NCBI GenBank assembly: GCA_003488965.1
Contig: DNJW01000360.1
Location: forward strand, 2,916-8,064
DNA from: Lachnospiraceae bacterium
Lineage (GTDB): Bacteria; Bacillota; Clostridia; Lachnospirales; Lachnospiraceae
Reading direction: 5' to 3'
Length of the DNA stretch: 5,149 nucleotides
Shown here: positions 1 through 5,149 of the stretch, piece by piece
Numbering within the stretch: position 1 is the first letter of the stretch
Layout: each line of letters starts with the position of its first letter
The notes under the pieces: model-generated
Database searches by the model: none
What the model was told of the DNA's origin: nothing
Seen by the model: only the letters and a program-made list of their open reading frames with translations
Translations under genes and position numbers: made by a program

Positions 1-34
1 CAGAAAAGACAGCAATGCAGAAAAAACAGCAAAG
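1..34. repeat. Two tandem 17-bp near-identical units
   Basis: Bases 1-17 (CAGAAAAGACAGCAATG) and 18-34 (CAGAAAAAACAGCAAAG) match at 15 of 17 positions, head to tail. The next bases, starting CAGGAAACAG at 35, look like a more diverged third unit. The unit length is not a multiple of three, so a reading frame crossing it changes frame from copy to copy. The array may continue upstream of the window. The sequence is A-rich and of low complexity, so a chance origin is possible. Confidence 0.45.
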
Positions 35-70
35 CAGGAAACAGAGAAACCATGGAAAATGACACAGTAA
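2..70 (+). CDS. Possible C-terminal tail of an upstream gene, cut by the window edge
   Basis: Reading frame 2 is open from the window edge to a TAA at 68-70. It reads as a short charged tail rich in Lys, Glu, Thr, Ala and Gln (for example DSNAEKTAKQETEKPWKMTQ), which resembles the low-complexity end of a soluble protein. If real, it overlaps the start of the large downstream gene by 19 bases, as is common in tight operons. Frame 3 is also open from the edge, to a TGA at 60-62, but gives a strongly basic tail. Frame 1 is open too and would simply extend the downstream gene. With only about 22 codons visible no family can be named, and the choice among the three frames rests on composition alone. 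Confidence 0.25.
   Translation, partial: RKDSNAEKTAKQETEKPWKMTQ
36..40 (+). promoter_or_regulatory. Weak ribosome binding site for the DUF5717-type gene
   Basis: AGGAA lies 11 bases before the ATG at 52. It is a partial Shine-Dalgarno match with a slightly long spacer. It is the best candidate near this start: the next in-frame ATG, at 79, has no purine-rich motif at a suitable distance. The surrounding sequence is purine-rich throughout, which weakens the evidence. Confidence 0.35.
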
Positions 71-3000
71 GTAAAAACATGATCAATAGAGAAAAACCAA
101 ATATCCCCCGTTCCGCACAAGAGCATGAAGTGCTGGAATTCTCCGATACTTCGCTGGAACTTTCGTTAAAGCAGGGAGAGACGGCGGAAGGTTCCTTTAC
201 TGTCTATGCCCCGGAAGGAACATTGGCGGAGGGATGGATTGCGTCCTCCCAGATGCAGATGGAATGCCTGGCGGAAGAGTTCATAGGAACAAAGGAAGAA
301 ATTCCCTACCGTGTTCATGCAGAGGAGATGGAGCCGGGAGATGTGCTGGAAGGGGCTTTTTATATTATAACGAATTATGGGGAGTATGAACTGCCTTACC
401 GGGTAGAAATTGAGAGTGATGAAATTGCTTCCAGTATGGGAAATATTAAAAATATGTTTCATTTTGCCAATCTGGCGAAGGAGAACTGGGAAGAGGCAGT
501 CAAAATTTTTTATTCCGCCAAATTCAGAAAGCTGTTTACAGAAGGTCTGGACAGACAGTATTACAGCGCTTATAAGGGACTGTCAGCCGTTCCGGGAAAT
601 GAACAGAACATGGAAGAGTTTTTGCTGGAAATCAATAAAAAGCAGCGGGTAGAATTTTTTCCGGAGAAAACGGAGATTCTGGTGGAAGATACAGAGGGTG
701 TCCAGAGACATGAGATTGTAATTACAAGAAACGGATGGGGATATACCTATCTGGAACTGGAGGCGGATGGGGATTTTCTGCGGACAGAAAAAAAGAAAGT
801 GTCGGAGTATGATTTCCTGGGCAATACATTCCGTCTGGTTTTCTATATAGATAGTGGAAAGCTTCATGCCGGGCGGAATTTCGGCGGTATCCATATCTTT
901 AACAGTTATGCGGATATTACCATTCCGGTAACGGTTGTCTGCAATGAGGGAAGAAAAAATTCTTACGGGATCCGGAAAGAAAAGAAACAGCTGATTGTAC
1001 GGCTGGTAGACAGTTATTGTTCTTTCAGAGGAAAGAAAATCAGCAGCAGGATTTGGCTGGGGGAAACAGAAAAGCTGGTGGACAGGCTTTCGGAACTGGA
1101 CAGCAAAGACATACAGGTTGGCCTGTTTAAGGCTCAGCTTCTGATTACCCAGGAGAGGTTCGGAGAGGCAAAATGGCAGATGGAACGGGTGAAAGCGGTG
1201 ATAGATAAGGAAGAATGCCCTCCGGCGGTCTGGTGCTACTATCTGTATCTGACAACGCTTTATATGGAGGAGGATTCCTATGTGGACGAGATTGCAGAAA
1301 GGGTTTCCCAGATATATAAGGCAAATCAGGGCAGCTGGAGAATTGCATGGCTGATGCTGCATTTATCGGAAGAATACAACAGAAGTCCCGCCAGACGGTG
1401 GGGATTTCTGGAGGAGCAGTTTAAACGGGGATGTACCAGCCCGGCTTTTTACATTGAAGCTTGGCGTCTATTGGAGATAAATCCCACTTTTCTGACAAAA
1501 ATGGGTGATTTTGAGCTGCAGATACTGAATTTTGCAGTAAAAAGAGGATTCCTGTCAAAGGATATCATTGTCCAGATACGGTATCAGGTGCAGAAAATGA
1601 AGGGATTTTCCAAAAGAGCTCTTTTTATACTGAAAGAGTGCTACAGCAAATTTCATGATGATGAGACTCTGCAGGCAATCTGTACCTTGCTGATTAAAGG
1701 GAATCAGACAGGAAGCGCATGCTTTCCGTGGTATAGTCTTGGAGTGGAACAGGAACTGCGTATTACAAAACTGTATGAATATTATATGATGTCCCTGCCG
1801 GAGGATTATGAGGGAGAAATCCCCAAGATGGTGCTGATGTATTTTGCTTATCAGAGCGAACTGGATTATAGGAAAAATGCCTTTTTATACGCTTATATAT
1901 ATAAAAGAAGGAAAGAACACCCGGAGTATTATATTAAATTTTGCGGACAGATGGAGAATTTTGTCCTGTATCAGCTTAAAATGGGCAGAATCAACAAGGA
2001 ACTTGCCTATTTATATAAAAATCTGCTGACTGAGAACCTGATGAATGAGGAAAGGGCAAAACATCTTGCAACGCTTCTTTTTACACATATGATTAGCACG
2101 GAGAATAGGAAAATCCGTCAAATTGTAGTAAGCTATGCCCTGAGCAGCCGGGAGTACAAGTACCCTGTAAGCGAAGGCAGCGCGGCGGTGCCTCTGTATG
2201 GAGAGGATTACAAGGTATTGCTGGAGGACGGAGAAGGGAACCGTTATACGGTCAGTGTTCCGTTTAGGATGGAGCGGATGATGAACCAGAAAAAGATGCT
2301 GCAGATGGCGATGCCGTTTGTAAAAGAGCATCAAGGCCTAGATATTTATATGTGCGAAAGCAACAGATCTTTTATGGAAATCAGGGATGAAAACGTGCTG
2401 CAGTTTAGCCGCATTGCGGTATCCTCCGATATTGAGCCGGAGAGAAAAAATGAAGTCTGTCTGAAGCTGATTCATTATTATTTTGAAAATGACTGTCTGA
2501 AGGAACTGGAGGATTACCTGAAGGGACTGGAGCCGGAAGGGATGAGCAGGAAGGAACGCGGCGAGGTAATCCGGTTTATGGTATTCAGGGGAATGTATGA
2601 CAAAGCATTTGAATGGGTAAAGCGTTTCGGAATTGCAGGTATGGATGTGAAAACTTTGATGAGGATGAGCAGCCGGTTGATTTCCAGAGACGGTTTTATG
2701 GAAGACAGACATATGACTTATGTGATTTATCATGCCTTCCGTAAAGGGAAATATGACGGAAACCTGATTTCTTATCTGGTATATTTTTATAAAGGGATGC
2801 TTTGGCAGCTGAGGGAAATATGGAAAGCGGCATCCGCCTTTGAGGTGGATACCTATGAGATTTGCGAGCGGATTTTGGTACAGATGATGTTTTCCGGCTC
2901 TTTTGCCGGAGAAAGAGCGGAAATTTTTAAGGAATATGTGTCAGGAGGGGCAAAACCGGAGGTAGAAACTTCTTTTCTTGCCCAATGCTCCTATGATTAT

Positions 3001-3645
3001 TTTGTAGCGGAAAAAGCAATTGATCCGTTCTTTTTCGCTGATATTGTGCGGGTACAGGAGCGGGGGGAAAAGCTGCACCGGGTATGCAGGCTTGCCTTTT
3101 TGAAATATTATGCCGAAAATAAGAAGGAGATAACGCCGAAAATACGCGGCATAGCAAAACGTTTTCTGTCAAATCTGGCAGATGCAGGCATTTATTTTGC
3201 CTTTTTCAAAGAATATGTCAGGGAACTGCCGGCTATGGAAAGATTTGCGGATAAGACAGTGGTCGAATACCGGACAAAACCAGGCAGCCGGGTAGTGATT
3301 CATTATCTGATCGAACGGGGAGAGTATACGGAAACCGAATATCAGCAGGCGGAAATGAAGGATATGTATGGAGGCGTTTATGCAAAAGCGTTTATTCTTT
3401 TTTTCGGGGAGACGCTGCAATATTATATTACGGAAGAGCTGGAGGGTGAGAAACAGTTTACAGGGAGTGCTTCCGTCAACAAGGGGGATAGTGTTTATGA
3501 GGAAGGGGCCAGCCGCTTTGAACTGATTAACGCTATTGCTGCAGCAGGGGTGCTGCAGGACTATGATACGCTGGACCGTCTTCTGGAGGATTATTATAAA
3601 AAGGAGTATATTGCTTCCCGGACATTCCGCCTTATAACGGATTGA
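52..3645 (+). CDS. Large DUF5717-type protein: beta-sandwich domains plus helical solenoid
   Basis: Encodes 1197 aa with no signal peptide or membrane segment, so it is probably cytoplasmic. The function is unknown. I assign it to the DUF5717 family from memory of its pattern and of its DUF5716-type neighbour. Visible architecture: a polar leader (1-27); a beta-rich domain (about 28-122); a helical linker (about 123-198); a second beta-rich domain (about 200-298) whose last strands resemble those of the first; a long helical region (about 315-700) with TPR-like Tyr/Trp/Leu/Ala spacing; a beta segment (about 701-790) containing LLEDGEGNRYTVSVPF; more helices (about 795-1055); and a C-terminal beta domain (about 1060-1160) with VEYRTKPGSRVVIHYLIERG and MYGGVYAKAFILFFGETLQY. 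No catalytic motif was found. The start at 52 has a weak AGGAA site and leaves a plausible leader, but the frame stays open to the window edge, so a longer N-terminus cannot be excluded. The gene ends 61-73 bases before the next one, so co-transcription is likely. Alternative: a generic TPR scaffold outside DUF5717. Confidence 0.85.
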   Translation: MENDTVSKNMINREKPNIPRSAQEHEVLEFSDTSLELSLKQGETAEGSFTVYAPEGTLAEGWIASSQMQMECLAEEFIGTKEEIPYRVHAEEMEPGDVLEGAFYIITNYGEYELPYRVEIESDEIASSMGNIKNMFHFANLAKENWEEAVKIFYSAKFRKLFTEGLDRQYYSAYKGLSAVPGNEQNMEEFLLEINKKQRVEFFPEKTEILVEDTEGVQRHEIVITRNGWGYTYLELEADGDFLRTEKKKVSEYDFLGNTFRLVFYIDSGKLHAGRNFGGIHIFNSYADITIPVTVVCNEGRKNSYGIRKEKKQLIVRLVDSYCSFRGKKISSRIWLGETEKLVDRLSELDSKDIQVGLFKAQLLITQERFGEAKWQMERVKAVIDKEECPPAVWCYYLYLTTLYMEEDSYVDEIAERVSQIYKANQGSWRIAWLMLHLSEEYNRSPARRWGFLEEQFKRGCTSPAFYIEAWRLLEINPTFLTKMGDFELQILNFAVKRGFLSKDIIVQIRYQVQKMKGFSKRALFILKECYSKFHDDETLQAICTLLIKGNQTGSACFPWYSLGVEQELRITKLYEYYMMSLPEDYEGEIPKMVLMYFAYQSELDYRKNAFLYAYIYKRRKEHPEYYIKFCGQMENFVLYQLKMGRINKELAYLYKNLLTENLMNEERAKHLATLLFTHMISTENRKIRQIVVSYALSSREYKYPVSEGSAAVPLYGEDYKVLLEDGEGNRYTVSVPFRMERMMNQKKMLQMAMPFVKEHQGLDIYMCESNRSFMEIRDENVLQFSRIAVSSDIEPERKNEVCLKLIHYYFENDCLKELEDYLKGLEPEGMSRKERGEVIRFMVFRGMYDKAFEWVKRFGIAGMDVKTLMRMSSRLISRDGFMEDRHMTYVIYHAFRKGKYDGNLISYLVYFYKGMLWQLREIWKAASAFEVDTYEICERILVQMMFSGSFAGERAEIFKEYVSGGAKPEVETSFLAQCSYDYFVAEKAIDPFFFADIVRVQERGEKLHRVCRLAFLKYYAENKKEITPKIRGIAKRFLSNLADAGIYFAFFKEYVRELPAMERFADKTVVEYRTKPGSRVVIHYLIERGEYTETEYQQAEMKDMYGGVYAKAFILFFGETLQYYITEELEGEKQFTGSASVNKGDSVYEEGASRFELINAIAAAGVLQDYDTLDRLLEDYYKKEYIASRTFRLITD

Positions 3646-3661
3646 AAAACGATGCTGATTA

Positions 3662-3689
3662 CAAGTTTGCGCTTTGCGGCCAAAACTTG
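3662..3689 (+). other. Imperfect intergenic hairpin between the two genes
   Basis: CAAGTTT at 3662-3668 is the exact reverse complement of AAACTTG at 3683-3689. The 14-base interior (3669-3682) can add a few G-C pairs around a TTT loop at 3673-3675, for example C3670-G3678, G3671-C3677 and C3672-G3676. No T-run follows (the next bases are CCGACTAAG), so it does not look like an intrinsic terminator. It ends nine bases before the ribosome binding site of the second gene. It could therefore act on mRNA stability or on translation of that gene; this is inference. Confidence 0.4.
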
Positions 3690-3698
3690 CCGACTAAG

Positions 3699-3705
3699 AA
3701 AGGAG
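3699..3705 (+). promoter_or_regulatory. Ribosome binding site that decides the start of the DUF5716-type gene
   Basis: AAAGGAG is a strong Shine-Dalgarno match. Only one base separates it from the ATG at 3707, which is too close for normal initiation. The next in-frame ATG, at 3719, lies 13 bases away, which is long but workable. GTT and GTA, the codons in between, are not normal start codons. The site therefore favours 3719 over 3707. Confidence 0.7.
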
Positions 3706-3718
3706 CATGGTTGTAAAG

Positions 3719-5035
3719 ATGATTTTGGAGAAAAAAGAGGGAACGGGAAAGAGGAATAAGGGGCGGATTGTCATAGGCTATGATTTGAGCGATACCCATG
3801 CCCAAATCAGCTATTATCTTTTGGGAACGGAAACGGTAGAGACTCTTGCAGTGGTGGCAGGAACAGAGCAGTATAATATTCCGATGGTTTTGTGCCGGAG
3901 AAAGGATATAAAGCAGTGGCTGTTTGGCAGAGAGGCGGAAAAATTTGCCAGGGAAGGGGAATGCTTCCGTGTAGATAATCTGGTAAGTCTGGCAAGGGAC
4001 GGAAGGACGGTGGCAGTAGGGGAGGAAAGCTTCGACCCGGTGGCGCTTCTTACTCTTTTTATCAAAAGGAGTCTTTCCATGCTGACATTGATTGCAGCGC
4101 CGGATTATCTGGAGGGTCTGATGTTTACTGTGGACAATCTGGACGGACGGATGGTGGAGGTGTTTTCACAGGTAGGGGCAAATCTGCTGCTTAAGACGGA
4201 GCAGATTTATTTTCAGAGCCATGTGGAAAGCTATTATTATTATATGATGCATCAGCCCAAGGAACTTTGGACGCGGGAAGTGCTTTTATGTGATTATGAT
4301 AACAGACGCCTGAAAATTTATGAATTTGGAATAAACAGCCGGACGACGCCCAAAGTGGCGCTGATAGCGATTAATGAGTATAAAGAAATGGAGCGGGAAG
4401 AGCCCGGAACCGGAGAAAAGGAATTGGAAGAAGTGCAAAAAAGCAGGCTGGATAAAACTTTCCTGGAAATTGTAAGAAAAAAGTGCAGCGAAAATGCGGT
4501 TTCCTGCGTTTATTTAATCGGCGACGGCTACAAAGACGGCTGGGCATCGGAATCCCTGCGGTATCTTTGCAAGGGACGGAGGGTATTTCAGGGAAATAAT
4601 CTTTACAGCAAGGGCGCCTGCTATGGAATAAGGGAAAAACTGGGAATAGAGCCGATAGGGGAGGAGTATGTATTCTTGGGTCTGGACAAGCTCAAGGCGA
4701 ATATAGGCATGCGCGTTCTGCGCAGGGGGCAGGAGTCCTATTTTGCCCTTATGGATGCGGGTGTAAACTGGTTTGAGACAAAAAAGGAATTTCATGTAAT
4801 TCTGGAGGAAGGGGATGTCATATCGCTGCTTTTGACCCCTTTGGATGGGAAGGAACCCAGAGAAATCAATATGATAATGGAAGGGCTGGAGCAGCGTCCC
4901 GATTGGACCACCAGGCTGGAAGTGAAAACGGGCATGCTTTCGGAGAGGGAACTTGGTGTCCGGATAAAGGATATGGGATTCGGCGATTTCTTTCCTGCCT
5001 CCGGCGGGGAATGGAACAAGGTGTTTGAGATTTGA
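3719..5035 (+). CDS. DUF5716-type protein with an Hsp70/actin-like ATPase fold
   Basis: Encodes 438 aa from 3719 (442 aa from 3707); soluble, no signal peptide. The layout follows an Hsp70/actin core. IVIGYDLSDTHAQISYY (residues 17-33) sits where Hsp70 has its phosphate-1 loop and keeps the Asp (D22). IPMVLCRRKDIKQWLFGREA (54-73) matches the Hsp70 segment PSxxxF...VGxxA. VLLCDYDNRRLKIYEF (188-203) occupies the phosphate-2 position, keeping one Asp (D192) but lacking the GGG/GGT run. VYLIGDGYKDGW (264-275) followed by SKGACYG (297-303) resembles the adenosine loop and the following NPxxAVAxGAA-like helix. A charged linker (about 224-242) interrupts the second half. From about residue 328 a beta-rich domain follows, with RPDWTTRLEV (393-402) and DMGFGDFFP (418-426), in the place of an Hsp70 substrate-binding beta domain. 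Known: Hsp70/actin-fold proteins bind and hydrolyse ATP. Inferred: this one may bind nucleotide in an altered way or not at all. It probably shares a transcript and a task with the DUF5717-type protein upstream. The DUF5716 name is from memory. Confidence 0.85.
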   Translation: MILEKKEGTGKRNKGRIVIGYDLSDTHAQISYYLLGTETVETLAVVAGTEQYNIPMVLCRRKDIKQWLFGREAEKFAREGECFRVDNLVSLARDGRTVAVGEESFDPVALLTLFIKRSLSMLTLIAAPDYLEGLMFTVDNLDGRMVEVFSQVGANLLLKTEQIYFQSHVESYYYYMMHQPKELWTREVLLCDYDNRRLKIYEFGINSRTTPKVALIAINEYKEMEREEPGTGEKELEEVQKSRLDKTFLEIVRKKCSENAVSCVYLIGDGYKDGWASESLRYLCKGRRVFQGNNLYSKGACYGIREKLGIEPIGEEYVFLGLDKLKANIGMRVLRRGQESYFALMDAGVNWFETKKEFHVILEEGDVISLLLTPLDGKEPREINMIMEGLEQRPDWTTRLEVKTGMLSERELGVRIKDMGFGDFFPASGGEWNKVFEI

Positions 5036-5149
5036 ATGGGTGATTGTAAAACACTAAGTTGTGAGAATGTTCTGACAATATCTTTCATGAAAATTCCGAA
5101 GTGCCAAGCATTCCACCAAGCCCAATAAAGCAAAAACATTCGGACAGAG
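5036..5149. other. 3' flank without a supported gene or terminator
   Basis: After the TGA of the second gene the sequence becomes richer in A and T. Besides the dyad at 5059-5078 it holds a perfect 10-bp palindrome TTTCATGAAA (5083-5092), inverted 6-mers TCCGAA (5095-5100) and TTCGGA (5139-5144), and the direct repeat CCAAGC at 5104-5109 and 5116-5121. No GC-rich hairpin followed by a T-run is present on either strand, so transcription termination must lie beyond the window or be Rho-dependent. A 30-codon frame from the ATG at 5036 has no ribosome binding site and is not called. Confidence 0.4.
5059..5078. promoter_or_regulatory. Operator-like imperfect dyad downstream of the second gene
   Basis: The arms TTGT(g)AGAA at 5059-5067 and TTCT(g)ACAA at 5070-5078 are mirror-symmetric around TG at 5068-5069. 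Sixteen of the 20 positions obey the symmetry; the exceptions are the G/G pair and the centre. A two-base centre is too small for an RNA hairpin loop, so a protein-binding DNA dyad is the more natural reading. I see no convincing -35/-10 pair beside it, and it does not match an operator I can name. Confidence 0.3.

Noticed and set aside
174..474. Beta-rich N-terminal domain as a sign of a secreted or surface protein
   Set aside because: There is no signal peptide, lipobox, membrane segment or LPxTG-type anchor anywhere in the protein, so a cytoplasmic location fits better.
583..1362. Minus-strand frame of 259 codons inside the large gene
   Set aside because: It is wholly antisense to a well-supported coding region and has a composition rich in Pro, His, Cys and Phe, typical of the complement of Gly/Glu/Lys-rich codons. 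No ribosome binding site or domain was recognised.
2338..2733. Minus-strand frame of 131 codons inside the large gene
   Set aside because: Antisense to the helical part of the large gene, with a His/Gln/Pro-rich composition and no recognisable motif.
3662..3689. Intrinsic terminator between the two genes
   Set aside because: A stem exists but is A/T-rich at its base, and no T-run follows it, so it cannot be called a Rho-independent terminator.
3707..3718. Start of the second gene at the first ATG (3707)
   Set aside because: Only one base separates it from the strong AAAGGAG site. The ATG at 3719 is better placed, although 3707 cannot be fully excluded.
5036..5128. Small 30-codon forward ORF immediately after the stop of the second gene
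   Set aside because: The ATG follows the TGA directly, but there is no Shine-Dalgarno motif. The product is short and Cys/Gln-rich without a recognisable pattern.
4792..5139. Minus-strand frame of 115 codons over the end of the second gene as a real gene
   Set aside because: Most of it is antisense to the conserved C-terminal domain of the second gene and reads as Ser/Pro-rich noise. Only its first 35 or so codons lie outside the gene; these are noted separately as a weak finding.

Overview
The window looks like chromosomal DNA from a Gram-positive, anaerobic Firmicute, most likely a member of the Lachnospiraceae (Clostridium cluster XIVa). The grounds are moderate GC content, an AAAGGAG-type Shine-Dalgarno, codon use rich in GAA/AAA/ATA/CTG/CGG, and above all the gene pair itself. 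From memory, side-by-side DUF5717 and DUF5716 family genes are typical of this family. No database search was possible, so the taxon and family names rest on recognition of sequence patterns.

Layout: Bases 1-51 are a purine-rich, A-rich stretch with two near-identical 17-bp units. It may hold the 3' end of an upstream gene. Bases 52-3645 encode a very large (1197 aa), apparently soluble protein of the DUF5717 type: two beta-sandwich-like domains, a long helical repeat region with an inserted beta segment, and a conserved-looking C-terminal beta domain. A short intergenic gap contains an imperfect hairpin and the ribosome binding site of the second gene. Bases 3719-5035 (or 3707-5035) encode a protein of about 440 aa of the DUF5716 type. 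It reads as an Hsp70/actin-like ATPase-fold protein with eroded phosphate loops and a C-terminal beta domain. The last 114 bases hold no convincing gene and no clear intrinsic terminator, only an operator-like dyad and some short inverted repeats.

Working together: the two genes are on the same strand with a short gap, so they are probably co-transcribed. The inferred picture is a cytoplasmic module in which a large helical/beta scaffold works with an actin/Hsp70-fold partner. No function has been established for either family to my knowledge. The pair is the main candidate in this window for an undescribed system. No mobile element, CRISPR array, tRNA or rRNA was seen.
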